Assembly (NCBI GenBank): GCA_963831645.1
Contig: CAWHQZ010000017.1
Coordinates: forward strand, 310,001 to 374,000
DNA length: 64,000 nt
Origin: CAWHQZ01 sp963831645
GTDB taxonomy: Bacteria; Pseudomonadota; Alphaproteobacteria; Rhizobiales; Aestuariivirgaceae
Direction of reading: 5' to 3'
The stretch's first letter is position 1; every line of letters begins with the position of its first letter. Under the pieces are notes generated by a model that was not told the DNA's origin, made no database searches, and worked only from the letters and a program-made list of their open reading frames with translations. This document shows, in pieces, positions 53,284-63,800 of this stretch. A program made the translations under genes and the position numbers.

Positions 53284-55482
53284 ATGAGCGCAAAAAAGAT
53301 CGACGCACGTGAAATCGCGGCGATTGTCGAGGGCCGGCACGGCGATCCGTTTTCCGTTCTCGGAGTTCACAGGGCAGGGAAGGAGTGGATCGCGCGCACG
53401 TTCATCGCCGGCGCCGAACGTGCCGCGGCGGCGACTCTCGACGGCGCGCCCGTGGGCGAGCTCATCCGCATTCACGATGCCGGGCTTTTTGAAGGGCCGG
53501 TCAGGCTCTCAGGCCCCACACCGCTCAGCTACCAGGCCTCGAGCGGCTCGGCGAGCTGGCGGGCCGTCGATCCGTATTCCTTCGGGCCGGTGCTCGGACC
53601 GCTCGATGACTACTATGCCGCGGAGGGAACCCATCTCAGGCTCTACGACAGGATGGGCGCCCATGTGATCGTCCATGAAGGAGCGCGCGGGGTGCATTTC
53701 GCCGTGTGGGCGCCCAACGCGCTGCGAGTTTCCGTGGTGGGCGACTTCAATGCCTGGGACGGGCGGCGCCACGTCATGCGCAAGCGCCAGGGCGCCGGGG
53801 TGTGGGAAATTTTCATCGCCGAGCTCGGCGAAGGCGCACTCTACAAATACGAGATCGTCGGCGCCTCCGGCGTGCCGCTGCCGCTCAAGAGCGACCCTTA
53901 CGGGTTCGCTGCCGAATTGCGGCCGGGGACCGCCTCACGCGTCGCCAGCCTCGACGGCTTCGCGTGGACCGACGGCGAATACCTCGCGGCACGGCGCGGG
54001 CGCGATTCCCGAAAATCTCCGCTGTCGATCTATGAGGTGCATCTCGGCTCCTGGCGGCGCGGAAACGACAACGAATTTCTAAGCTACGACGAGCTCGCGC
54101 AGAGCCTGATCCCCTACGTCGCCGGTCTCGGCTTCACCCACATCGAGCTGTTGCCGGTCAGCGAACATCCCTTCGATCCCTCGTGGGGTTACCAGCCTAC
54201 CGGGCTCTTCGCGCCGACCTCGCGCTTTGGCGAGCCGGCCGCCTTCGCCCGCCTGGTCGACGCGGCGCACGCGCGCGGGATCGGCGTCATTCTCGACTGG
54301 GTGCCGGCGCATTTCCCGGCCGATGCGCATGGTCTCGGCCGTTTCGACGGCACCGCACTCTACGAGCATGAAGATCGCCGCCAGGGCTTTCACCCCGACT
54401 GGAATACGCTCATCTACAATTTCGGGCGCACCGAGGTAGCGGCGTTCCTGATCAACAACGCGCTGTTCTGGCTCGAGAAGTACCATGTCGACGGGCTGCG
54501 GGTCGATGCGGTCGCCTCGATGCTCTATCTCGACTACTCGCGCAAGCAAGGAGAATGGCTGCCGAACCGGTTCGGCGGCCGGGAGAATCTCGAAGCGATC
54601 GCGTTCCTCAAACGCCTCAACGAGGTGTGTCACGCCGCCCATCCGGATATCCTCATGGTGGCGGAGGAATCGACTGCCTTTCCGGGCGTCTCGCGCCCCG
54701 TCCATGCAGGCGGCCTCGGGTTCGGCTACAAGTGGAACATGGGTTTCATGCACGACACCCTTCAGTACATGGCGCGTGATCCCGTGCACCGGCGCCACCA
54801 CCACGACGAGCTGACCTTCGGGCTCCTCTATGCCTTTTCGGAGAACTTCGTGCTGCCGCTCTCCCACGACGAGGTCGTGCACGGCAAAGGTTCACTGCTG
54901 AGCAAGATGGGCGGCGATGACGACTGGCAGAAGTTCGCGAGCCTTCGCGCCTACTACGCCTTCATGTGGGGCTATCCCGGCAAGAAGCTCCTGTTCATGG
55001 GCCAGGAGTTCGCGCCCTGGCAGGAATGGAGCGAAAGCCGCAGCCTCGACTGGCGCCTCCTCGAGCATGCGGCGCACCGGGGTGTCAGCGCTCTCATCGG
55101 CGACCTCAACGCGCTTGTCCGCACCTGCCCGGCGCTCCACGCCGGGGACTGCGAGAGCTTCGGCTTCGAGTGGCTGATCGCCGACGACAGTGAGAACTCC
55201 GTGTTCGCTTGGCTGAGGAAGTCGGGGGCGGAGGATCCCGCCGTCGCGGTCGTCGCCAACTTCACGCCGGCGCCGCGCCCGGACTACCGGCTGCCGTTGC
55301 CTGAGGCCGGGGAATGGCGCGAGCGCATCAACACCGACGCCCGCGCCTATGGCGGCTCGGGCCAGGGCAATGCCGGGCGGGTCACGGCAACAGCGCAGCC
55401 CTCGCACGGCCGCGCGGCTTCCGCCTCGATACTTCTGCCGCCGCTGGCCACCCTGATTCTGGAAATGCCGGGGAACAGTTGA
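53284..55482 (+). CDS. glgB: 1,4-alpha-glucan branching enzyme
   Basis: The 732-residue protein is full length. It has an N-terminal GlgB-specific domain (GRHGDPFSVLGVHR), a CBM48 module (GVHFAVWAPNALRVSVVGDF) and the GH13 catalytic barrel. Catalytic residues: nucleophile Asp in VDGLRVDAVASMLYLDYSR (about 408), acid/base Glu in MVAEESTAFPGV (about 461) and Asp in LSHDEVVHGKGSL (about 529). It cuts alpha-1,4 chains and reattaches them by alpha-1,6 bonds. It heads the glgB-C-A-pgm-glgX group, but hicAB is inserted directly behind it. Its stop codon (55480-55482) lies inside the -35 box of the hicA promoter. Confidence 0.94.
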   Translation: MSAKKIDAREIAAIVEGRHGDPFSVLGVHRAGKEWIARTFIAGAERAAAATLDGAPVGELIRIHDAGLFEGPVRLSGPTPLSYQASSGSASWRAVDPYSFGPVLGPLDDYYAAEGTHLRLYDRMGAHVIVHEGARGVHFAVWAPNALRVSVVGDFNAWDGRRHVMRKRQGAGVWEIFIAELGEGALYKYEIVGASGVPLPLKSDPYGFAAELRPGTASRVASLDGFAWTDGEYLAARRGRDSRKSPLSIYEVHLGSWRRGNDNEFLSYDELAQSLIPYVAGLGFTHIELLPVSEHPFDPSWGYQPTGLFAPTSRFGEPAAFARLVDAAHARGIGVILDWVPAHFPADAHGLGRFDGTALYEHEDRRQGFHPDWNTLIYNFGRTEVAAFLINNALFWLEKYHVDGLRVDAVASMLYLDYSRKQGEWLPNRFGGRENLEAIAFLKRLNEVCHAAHPDILMVAEESTAFPGVSRPVHAGGLGFGYKWNMGFMHDTLQYMARDPVHRRHHHDELTFGLLYAFSENFVLPLSHDEVVHGKGSLLSKMGGDDDWQKFASLRAYYAFMWGYPGKKLLFMGQEFAPWQEWSESRSLDWRLLEHAAHRGVSALIGDLNALVRTCPALHAGDCESFGFEWLIADDSENSVFAWLRKSGAEDPAVAVVANFTPAPRPDYRLPLPEAGEWRERINTDARAYGGSGQGNAGRVTATAQPSHGRAASASILLPPLATLILEMPGNS

Positions 55483-55514
55483 CGTATCGGCGGTTGATGT
55501 GTATTAATACACAT
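55479..55514 (+). promoter_or_regulatory. hicAB promoter and palindromic operator
   Basis: A near-consensus sigma70 promoter, TTGACG (55479-55484), 17-nt spacer, TATTAA (55502-55507), lies directly before hicA. An 18-bp perfect palindrome ATGTGTATTAATACACAT (55497-55514) covers the -10 box and reaches into the hicA start codon (55513). The transcript would start at or within a few bases of the ATG, so hicA may be translated leaderless. The palindrome is the likely site for HicB autorepression. Confidence 0.7.
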
Positions 55515-55701
55515 GCGCAGCCGGGAAGTCATTGCAAGGCTCGAGAAAGACGGTTGGAGAAAGGTCGCTCAGAAAGGCAGTCACGCACAGTTCAAGCACT
55601 CGGTGAAGCGCGGACGCGTGACGGTACCGCATCCGGAGAAGGATATTCCAACGGGAACTCTCCGGAGCATCGAAAAACAAGCCGGCATCAAGTTGAGGTA
55701 G
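55513..55701 (+). CDS. hicA: HicA-type mRNA interferase toxin
   Basis: The 62-residue protein has the double-stranded-RNA-binding-like fold of HicA: SREVIARLEKDGWRKVAQKG, catalytic His in KGSHAQFKH (about residue 24), then VTVPHPEKDIPTGTLRSIEK. It cleaves mRNA independently of ribosomes in known systems and is neutralised by HicB. The gene has no Shine-Dalgarno; its ATG overlaps the promoter palindrome. hicB follows after 4 nt. It sits between glgB and glgC on the same strand. Confidence 0.9.
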   Translation: MRSREVIARLEKDGWRKVAQKGSHAQFKHSVKRGRVTVPHPEKDIPTGTLRSIEKQAGIKLR

Positions 55702-55705
55702 CCCG

Positions 55706-56104
55706 ATGGCTGACTACATCGCATTCATTCACAAGGACCGGAGATCCGGCTACGGCGTGAGCTTTCCCGATCTCCCCGGCGTGGTGACCGTGGCAGACAC
55801 TCTGGAAGGCGTGCGCAAGCAGGCCGAAGAAGCCCTTGCTCTCCATATCGAAGGCATGGTCGAGGATGGTGAAGCCGTTCCCGCGCCTTCGACCCTGGAC
55901 AGCGTGTCGGGCGATGAAGGCTTCCAGGATGCCGTTGCCGTGGTGGTTGTCCATGCCCCGGACGCTGCCTCACCAACGGTGCGCGTGAACATCACGATGC
56001 CCGAAGCCATGCTGCGGCAGATCGACGAACATGCCGCCGCCCACGGCTTCACCCGATCTGGATTCCTGGTGCAGGCCGCAAAGAAGGCGCTCGAAGCCGC
56101 GTGA
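55706..56104 (+). CDS. hicB: HicB-type antitoxin
   Basis: The 132-residue protein begins with the HicB partial RNase-H fold (YIAFIHKDRRSGYGVSFPDL, PGVVTVADTLEGVRKQAEEA). It ends with a ribbon-helix-helix DNA-binding domain (RVNITMPEAMLRQIDEHAAA, HGFTRSGFLVQAAKKALE). It masks HicA and binds the operator. It is longer than minimal HicB proteins because of the C-terminal RHH. glgC follows after about 70 bp. Confidence 0.9.
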   Translation: MADYIAFIHKDRRSGYGVSFPDLPGVVTVADTLEGVRKQAEEALALHIEGMVEDGEAVPAPSTLDSVSGDEGFQDAVAVVVVHAPDAASPTVRVNITMPEAMLRQIDEHAAAHGFTRSGFLVQAAKKALEAA

Positions 56105-56173
56105 AGCCATCGCCGAACAGCGCGATCCGCGGATCGAGCGAATATGCTTTAAGTCCAGGCCGGTGAGGTATTG

Positions 56174-57439
56174 ATGCCCGAAGCACGTCGCAACGCGCCG
56201 CTCGCCCGCGAAGCCATGGCCTATGTTCTCGCCGGCGGGCGTGGCAGCCGTCTGATGGAGCTGACCGACAAGCGCGCCAAGCCCGCCGTCTATTTCGGCG
56301 GCAAGTCGCGCATCATCGACTTCGCGCTGTCGAACGCCCTCAACTCTGGGATCCGCCGCATGGGGGTCGCCACCCAGTACAAGGCGCACAGCCTGATCCG
56401 GCACCTGCAGCGCGGCTGGAACTTCCTGCGCCCGGAGCGCAACGAGAGCTTCGACATCCTGCCCGCCAGCCAGCGGGTATCGGAAGACCAGTGGTACCGC
56501 GGCACCGCCGATGCGGTCTACCAGAACGCCGACATCATCGAGGCATATGACCCGCACTACATGGTCGTGCTCGCCGGCGACCATATCTACAAGATGGACT
56601 ACGAGCTCATGCTGCAGCAGCATGTGAACGCCAGAGCGGACGTCACGGTCGGCTGCCTGGAGGTCCGGCGCCGGGATGCGACGGGCTTCGGCGTGATGCA
56701 GGTCGATGGCGAGGACCGCATCGTCGCTTTTGTCGAAAAGCCCAAAAAGCCGCCGGCCATGCCGGGCAATCCGGACCTCGCACTGGCCTCGATGGGCATC
56801 TATGTGTTCGACACGAAGCTCCTGTTCGAGGTGGTGCGCGAGGATGCGGCCGACAAGTCATCGAGCCACGACTTCGGCAAGGACATCATCCCGAGGCTCG
56901 TGAAGAGCGGCAAGGCGGTGGCCCACCGTTTCACCAGCTCGTGCGTGCGCTCGGGCAACGAGGCTGCCACCTACTGGCGCGATGTCGGCACCATAGACGC
57001 CTATTGGGAAGCCAATCTCGACCTCACGGCCACGGTGCCGGCGCTCGATCTCTACGACCGCACCTGGCCCATCTGGACCTACGCGGAAGTCACGCCGCCG
57101 GCCAAGTTCGTGCACGACGAGGACGGGCGGCGCGGCATGGCGGTGTCCTCGCTGGTCTCCGGCGGCTGCATCATCTCGGGTGCGAGCCTCAGGAGCTCGC
57201 TGCTGTTCACCGGCGTCCGTGTCCATTCGTTCACGCAGATGGAAGAGGCGGTGGTCATGCCCTACGTCGACGTCGGCGGCAGCGCCCGCCTGAAGCGGGT
57301 GGTCATCGACCGCGGCGTCTCGATCCCCGACGGTCTCGTCGTCGGGGAAGACCCGGAGCTCGACGCCCGGCGCTTCCGGCGCACCGAAAACGGAGTGTGC
57401 CTGATCACTCGACCGATGATCGAGAACCTCCCCGGATGA
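56174..57439 (+). CDS. glgC: Glucose-1-phosphate adenylyltransferase
   Basis: The 421-residue protein has the nucleotidyltransferase signature YVLAGGRGSRLMELTDKRAK, the substrate-binding segments VLAGDHIYKMDYELM and FVEKPK, and a C-terminal left-handed beta-helix (SGGCIISGASLRSSLLFTGV). It makes ADP-glucose, the committed step of glycogen synthesis, and is usually activated by glycolytic intermediates. ATG 56174 has GTGAGG about 5 nt upstream; a TTG at 56171 is less likely. Its stop overlaps glgA by 4 nt (ATGA). Confidence 0.94.
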   Translation: MPEARRNAPLAREAMAYVLAGGRGSRLMELTDKRAKPAVYFGGKSRIIDFALSNALNSGIRRMGVATQYKAHSLIRHLQRGWNFLRPERNESFDILPASQRVSEDQWYRGTADAVYQNADIIEAYDPHYMVVLAGDHIYKMDYELMLQQHVNARADVTVGCLEVRRRDATGFGVMQVDGEDRIVAFVEKPKKPPAMPGNPDLALASMGIYVFDTKLLFEVVREDAADKSSSHDFGKDIIPRLVKSGKAVAHRFTSSCVRSGNEAATYWRDVGTIDAYWEANLDLTATVPALDLYDRTWPIWTYAEVTPPAKFVHDEDGRRGMAVSSLVSGGCIISGASLRSSLLFTGVRVHSFTQMEEAVVMPYVDVGGSARLKRVVIDRGVSIPDGLVVGEDPELDARRFRRTENGVCLITRPMIENLPG

Positions 57440-58873
57440 AGGTTCTGGCGGTTGCTTCCGAGATCTATCCGCTGGTCAAGACGGGAGGTCTCGCCGACGT
57501 CGTGGGCGCGCTGCCGGCAGCGCTTGCCCAGCACGGTATCGCGGTGAAGACGCTGGTTCCCGGCTATCCGGCGGTGCTGAAGGCGCTCGAGGAAACTTCC
57601 CGCCGGGCGCGCCCGGTGGGTGATCTTTTCGGCGGACCGGCCCGGATCCGCTCAGGCAGCGCGGCGGGCCTCGATCTTTTCGTGCTCGAAGCGGACCATC
57701 TCTTCAAGCGCGAAGGCAACCCCTATCTCGGGCCTGACGGCAGGGACTGGCCTGACAACTGGGCGCGCTTCGCCGCGCTCAGCCGGGCGGCCGCCGATCT
57801 CGGGCAGGGGAGTGAGCCGTCCTTCCGGCCGGACCTCGTGCACGTGCATGACTGGCAGGCAGGGCTGGCGCCCGCCTATCTTCATTTCACGGGCGGGCCG
57901 AAGTCGGTCATCACGCTCCACAACATCGCTTTCCAGGGACGGTTCCCGGCCTCGGTCTTCGCTTCCCTCGGCCTCCCCACCCAGGCCTTCGCGATCGCCG
58001 GCGTCGAATACTTCGGCGGCGTCGGCTACCTCAAGGCGGGGCTGCAGTTCGCCGATGCCATTACGACCGTAAGTCCTACCTACGCCCGCGAGATTCTCTC
58101 GGCCGAATACGGCATGGGTCTCGAGGGATTGTTGCGCCAGCGCGCCGATCGCCTGACCGGCATCACCAACGGCATCGATACGGCGGTGTGGAACCCGGCC
58201 ATCGACCCCTGCATCGGCCAGCGCTACGCAGCGAACCGGCTCAGGCTTCGCGACGCCAACAAGCGGGCGATCGAGGCGAGGTTGAGTCTCGACCAGGAAC
58301 AGGGGCTCCTCCATAGCGCGGTCAGCCGGCTGACGCTTCAGAAGGGAATGGATTTGCTGGCGGCGGCTGCGGCGCGCATCGCGGGCACGGGCGCGCGGCT
58401 CGCCGTGCTCGGGTCCGGCGATGCGGGGCTCGAAGCCCTGTTCGCGCGGGCTGCCGAGCAGCATCGGGGGCGCATCGGTCTCGTCACCGGCTATGATGAG
58501 GCCCTTTCGCACCTCCTCCAGGCAGGCGCGGACACCATCCTGGTGCCGTCACGCTTCGAGCCCTGTGGTCTCACCCAGCTCATCGCGTTGCGCTACGGCT
58601 GCGTTCCCGTGGTCGCGCGCGTTGGAGGACTCGCCGACACGGTCATCGACGCCAACGAGGCGGCCCTTGCGGCGGGCGCGGCGACCGGCGTCCAGTTCTC
58701 GCCCGTCACCCGGGAAGAACCTCGACGTCGCGCTCGACCGCACCGCCGCGCTCTACGCGGATCGGGCCGCGTGGCGGTCGATGCAGCAGGCCGGCATGAA
58801 AACGGATGTATCGTGGACGAAAAGTGCCGCCCGCTACGCACAGCTTTTCCGCTCGGTGGTTGGTGGGCCGTGA
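57436..58873 (+). CDS. glgA: Glycogen synthase (ADP-glucose), apparent frameshift near the 3' end
   Basis: The N-terminal ADP-glucose-binding motif KTGGLADVVGALPAALAQHG is intact, followed by VHVHDWQAGLAPAYL, TLHNIAFQGRFP and, in the C-terminal Rossmann domain, PSRFEPCGLTQLIALRYG. Near 58720 one extra base ('gggaagaacctc') ends the frame in the listed strand. The expected C-terminus (LDVALDRTAALYADRAAWRS... QLFRSVVGGP) continues in the next frame to 58873. Corrected length is about 478 residues, normal for GT5 enzymes. The pgm start overlaps the corrected stop (GTGA), which argues that the corrected reading is the real one and the indel an error or very recent. Confidence 0.88.
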
Positions 58874-60499
58874 TCCGCACCGTACCAACGCGTCCGTTCC
58901 CCGATCAGCGGCCGGGCACCTCGGGCCTGCGCAAGAAGGTCGCGGTGTTCCAGGCGCCGCACTATGCCGAGAACTTCATCCAGTCCATCTTCGATGCCCT
59001 GGAGGATTTCCGGGGCGGCACGCTCGTCATTGGCGGTGACGGTCGCTTCTGGAACCGCGAAGTGATCGACGTTACCCTCCGCATGGCGTCGGCCAATGGC
59101 GTCGGCCGGGTGATGGTGGGCCGGCGCGGGTGGCTCTCGACGCCCGCTGCTTCCCACCTCATCCGCAAGTACGGCGCCTTCGGCGGCATCATCCTTTCGG
59201 CGAGCCACAACCCCGGCGGCCCCGGCGGCGACTTCGGCATCAAGTACAACTCCGGCAACGGCGGACCCGCGCCGGAGAAGATCACCGAGGCCATCTTCGC
59301 GCGCACCCGATCGATTGCCGCCTACCGGATCAGCGACGCTGACCTTCCCGATCTCGACGCGATCGGGAATTCGATGCTGGACGGCATGCGCGTCGAGGTC
59401 GTCGATCCCGTCGCCGACTACCAGGTGCTGATGGAAACGCTGTTCGACTTCGAGGCGCTGAAGGCGCTGTTCCAGTCCGGCTTCCGCATCCGCTTCGACG
59501 CCATGCACGCGATCACCGGGCCGTACGCCACCGCGATCCTCGAGAAACGGCTCGGCGCGGAACCGGGGTCGGTCGTCAACGGCGTGCCGCTCCCCGACTT
59601 CGGCGGCCATCATCCCGATCCGAACCTGGTCCATGCCAAGGACCTCCACGATCTCATGATGTCGCAGCGCGCGCCCGATTTCGGCGCCGCGTCGGACGGC
59701 GACGGCGACCGCAACCTCATCATCGGCAGGGGCCGCTACGTGACGCCCTCGGACTCGCTCGCCGTCCTCGCCGCCAACGCGCAATTGGCGCCCGGCTATG
59801 CCAGGGGTCTCTCCGGTATCGCCCGGTCGATGCCGACCAGCATGGCCGCCGACCGGGTGGCGGAGAAGCTCATGATCCCCTGCTACGAAACACCGACGGG
59901 GTGGAAGTTCTTCGGCAACCTGCTCGATGCCGGCATGGCCAGCCTGTGCGGAGAGGAAAGCGCCGGCACCGGCTCCGATCACGTACGCGAGAAGGACGGC
60001 CTGTGGGCGGTGCTCCTGTGGCTCAACATCCTCAGCCGGCGGAAGATGAGCGTCGATGCGATCGTGCGCGAGCACTGGCGCGATCTTCGGCCGCAACTAC
60101 TATTCGCGCCACGACTACGAGGAGGTCGATGCGGATGCGGCGGTGGCGCTCATCGCCGATCTCCGGGAACGTGCGCCGAGGCTGAAGGGTGAAAGCGCGG
60201 GCACGCTTACCGTCGCCCATGCCGACGACTTCGCCTATCACGATCCGGTAGACGGCTCGGACACGGAAGGGCAGGGTATCCGCGTATTTATTACCGACGG
60301 CTCGCGCATCGTCTACCGCCTGTCCGGCACCGGCACCGCGGGCGCGACCTTGCGCGTCTATCTCGAGCGCTTCGAGCCCGATGCCGCCCGCCACGACCGC
60401 GATCCGCAGGAAGCGCTCGCCGACCTCATCGCGTTTTCCCGCTCGCTTGCCCGCATCGACGAGCGCACGGGCCGCTCCCAACCCTCCGTTATCACATGA
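58870..60499 (+). CDS. pgm: Alpha-D-glucose phosphoglucomutase, apparent frameshift near the 3' end
   Basis: The GTG start overlaps the glgA stop. Domain 1 carries the phosphoserine loop ILSASHNPGGPGGDF, domain 2 the metal loop SDGDGDRN, and domain 3 the sugar loop CGEESAGTGSDHVREKDG. Near 60087 an extra base ('gcgatcttcggc') breaks the frame; the phosphate-binding C-terminal domain (SRIVYRLSGTGTAGATLRVY) follows in the next frame to 60499. Corrected length is about 543 residues, typical of the enzyme. It interconverts glucose-1- and glucose-6-phosphate, linking glycogen to glycolysis. Confidence 0.88.
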
Positions 60500-60512
60500 G
60501 CAACGCGGCGTT

Positions 60513-60550
60513 CTCTTTTTGCCTTTCTCGGGCTTGACCCGAGGACCCAG
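60513..60550. repeat. Palindromic (REP-like) unit upstream of the GIY-YIG gene
   Basis: A core TCGGGCTTGACCCGAGGA (60528-60545) is itself an imperfect palindrome. The surrounding 38 bp match, in inverted orientation, the sequence at 60878-60914. The core is of a type common as dispersed REP-like palindromes in alphaproteobacteria. Confidence 0.7.
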
Positions 60551-60569
60551 GCGACGCAACCGATAGCCG

Positions 60570-60857
60570 GTGACTTACTCCGTCTACATCCTGGCGAGCA
60601 AACGCAACGGTACGCTTTATATCGGCGTGACCAATGATCTTGCGCGCCGAGTTTATGAACACAAAGTCGGCGCCATCCCCGGCTTTACCCTCAAGTATCG
60701 CGTCAGCCTGCTCGTCCACTACAAATCGTATGACGAAATTGGCCTTGCTCTGCAACGAGAACGGAATCTCAAGCACTGGAACAGGCGATGGAAGCTGGCT
60801 CTCATCGAAGAGCACAATCCACATTGGCGCGACCTGCACGAGGATCTGCAGAAGTGA
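60570..60857 (+). CDS. GIY-YIG nuclease-domain protein
   Basis: The 95-residue protein starts at GTG 60570: MTYSVYILASKRNGTLYIGV gives the GIY-YIG-type strand pair (VYI... LYIGVT). Catalytic Arg in DLARRVYEHK and Glu in ERNLKHWNRR region are visible. Small members of this UPF0213-like group are presumed single-domain DNA nucleases of unknown role. The gene is flanked by inverted REP-like palindromes and lies between pgm and the glgX fusion gene, whose GTG start overlaps its stop by 3 nt. It looks like an insertion in the glg operon. Confidence 0.85.
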   Translation: MTYSVYILASKRNGTLYIGVTNDLARRVYEHKVGAIPGFTLKYRVSLLVHYKSYDEIGLALQRERNLKHWNRRWKLALIEEHNPHWRDLHEDLQK

Positions 60858-63800
60858 GCGCCGAGGATCAGCATCCTCTGGGTCCTCGGGTCAAGCCCGA
60901 GGAAGGCAAAGAGGAGGGCGAGGCGGCGCCCTTGGGCGTGAGCCTCCGCGAGGAGGGCGTCAACGTCGCCGTCGTGTCGCGCCATGCGGAGGCGGTGTTC
61001 GTGTGCCTGTTCGACGGTGAGGAAGAGACCGCGCGCGTCCAGCTGCCGGGGCGCACCGGCGACGTCCACCACGGCTTCCTTCCCGGCATCCGGGCCGGCC
61101 AGCGCTATAGCTTTCGCGCCGCGGGTCCCTGGGACCCTCCACGCGCCCACCGCTTCGACCCTTCGAAGCTGCTCCTCGATCCCTGCGCCAGGGCGATCGA
61201 CCGGCCGTGCGCCTGGCATCCCGAGCTCGCGGTTTTCGGCAGCGACACCGCGCCCCTCGTGCCGAAGTGCATCGTGACTTACTCCGAGCCTCAGGCCCCG
61301 CCGCTGCCGGCGAAGGCGCCCGGGTTCATCTACGAAATCGCGGTCAGGGCCTTCACCCGGCTGCATCCGGCGATACCGGAGCACCGGCGCGGCACGGTCG
61401 GCGCCCTCGCCCATCCGGCGGTCATCGACTATCTGGTCGGCCTCGGCGTCGATATGGTCGAGCTCATGCCGCTCGCCGCCTGGATCGACGAGCGCCACCT
61501 GGCGCCGCTGAAGCTCGCTAACGCTTGGGGCTACAACCCGGTGAGCTTCTTCGCCCCCGACCCGCGCCTCGCGCCCGGTGGGTTTGCGGAAATCCGCGCC
61601 GCGGTCAAAGCGCTGCACGAGGCAGGGATCCGGGTCGTTCTCGACGTGGTGTTCAATCACACCGGCGAAAGCGACCTCGAGGGCGCCGTCCTGTCGCTGC
61701 GCGGCCTCGACAACGCACTCTATTATCTGCACGAGGACGGCCGCCCGGTGAACCATGCCGGCACCGGCAACACGCTCGCGGTTCATCGGGCTCCCGTCGC
61801 GGCACTCGTTCTCGATGCGCTGAGGACCTGGGCGAGCGCAACGGGCGTCGATGGCTTCCGCTACGATCTGGCGACTGTCATGGGGCGGACCGCGCGAGGC
61901 TTCGACCCGAAGGCGCCGCTGCTCATGGCGATTGCGCACGACCCGGTGCTCGCGCCCCTCATCCACATCGCCGAGCCGTGGGACGCAGGACCCGGCGGCT
62001 ACCAGCTCGGCCGGTTCCCCCGAGCCTGGCACGAGTGGAACGACCGCTACCGGGACGACGTGCGGCGTTTCTGGAAGGGCGATGGTAGTGCGGGCGCCTT
62101 CGCGACGCGGCTCGCCGGCTCTTCCGATGTTTTCGAGCCGTCGGGCAAACCTCCCTCGCGCGGCGTCAACTACCTCGCCAGCCACGACGGCTTCACGCTT
62201 CTTGACACGGTGAGCTTCGCGGCCAGGCAGAACGAGGCCAACGGCGAAGGCGGCCGCGACGGCAACCCGCACGAGCCGTCGTGGGTGGCGGCCGATCCCA
62301 AGGCCGATGTCCGCGCCATGCTCGCCACCTTGTTCCTGTCGCGAGGGCTCCCGATGCTCACCGCCGGTGACGAGCTCGGCCGCACCCAGCGCGGCAACAA
62401 CAACGCTTACGCGCAGGACAATCCTGTGACGTGGCTCGACTGGGCGAACGCCGACCGGGATCTCATCCGGTTCGTCGCGGCGCTGGTTCGGTTCCGGCGC
62501 GCCAGGGGCGAGTCCTTCGCCGACCGCTTCCTCGAGGCCGGCGAGGTACTGTGGCTGGAGGCGGACGGAACGGCGTTTGCCGGAGAGCGCTGGAACGCAG
62601 GAGACGTGAGCGTTCTCGGGCTGATCGCCGGTGACCTGGCGATGTGGTTCAACCGCAGCGCTGCGGAGGCAGATGTGAGGCTTTCCACCGCGCGCTGGTC
62701 GCTGGCGCTGGCGAGCGCGACCGGCTCGGCGGTCGAGGGCGGCAGGCTCGTTGTCGCTCCCCGCTCGGTCGCGGTGCTGGAGGAAACGCCGGCGCGTGGG
62801 GCGGGGAGGGGACCAGGCGATGAGGACGTGGCGGCGCTCGCGGCGGCTGCCGGCATCCAGCCCGGCTGGCGGGACTGGAGCGGGGCATGGCGCACCGTCG
62901 GGCTCGACACGCAGCGGGCGCTGCTCGAGGCGCTGGGATTCTCACTTGCCTCCGCCGCCGATGTGGACGAGGCCCGGCATGCTCTCGCGGCTCTGAAGGA
63001 CGGCCGCGTCGAAACTCATTCCGGTCTCTGCCATCTGCCGGCCTTCGTTTCCGAGGGGCGGCGAGTGTTCGGCCTCGCCTCCCATCTCTATGCCCTGCGG
63101 GACGTGCGCGACGCCGGCATCGGCGATTTCGAAACGCTCGCCGGTTTCGCCGAAACCACCGCCCGCCTCGGCGGCGCGCTCGCCGGTATCAACCCGCTCC
63201 ACCACCTGTTTCCGGGGAATCGCGGGCGCGCCAGCCCCTACCAGCCGTCCGACCGCCGGTTTCTCGATCCGGTCTACATCGACATTCATGCGCTAGGTGT
63301 GAAACCGGAGATACCCGCCAAACTGCGTGCTGGCCGGTACGTTGACTACCCGGCCGTGTGGCGCCTCAAGGAGAACGTGCTCATCCGCGCCTTCGCCGAG
63401 TGTGGACGCGCGCCCGAGCCTGCGTTCGAAGCGTTCATAGCTGAGGGCGGCGCGGCGCTCGCACGCCATGGCGAGTTCGAGGCGCGAAAGGCGGGCGCGT
63501 CTCCCCGTTACCACATGTGGCTGCAGTGGGTCGCCGACCGCCAGCTGGCAGCTGCGGCGAAGCGCGCGAAGGATGCGGGGCTGGAAGTGGGCTTCTACCG
63601 CGATCTGGCGCTCGGCTGCGCCTATGACGGCGGCGAGGTTGCCGCAGCGCCGCACCTCTTTGCCACCGCCGTTTCGCTCGGCGCTCCTCCCGACCGGTTC
63701 AATGCGGCAGGCCAGGTGTGGAACCTGCCGCCGTTCAATCCCCACGCGCTGGCGCGCGCGCAGTTTCGTCCGTACCGGGACATTCTCCGCGCCAACATGC

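Noticed and set aside
56941..58869. A 1,083-codon ORF covering glgC, glgA and pgm as a fusion protein
   Set aside because: Its first 165 codons are an out-of-frame reading of glgC, and its glgA-pgm join results from the frameshift near 58720. Separate overlapping genes fit the families.
58834..60096. 420-codon minus-strand ORF opposite pgm, and similar long antisense ORFs opposite uvrD, glgP and glgX
   Set aside because: Antisense shadows of conserved genes in high-GC DNA; no domain and no ribosome-binding site.
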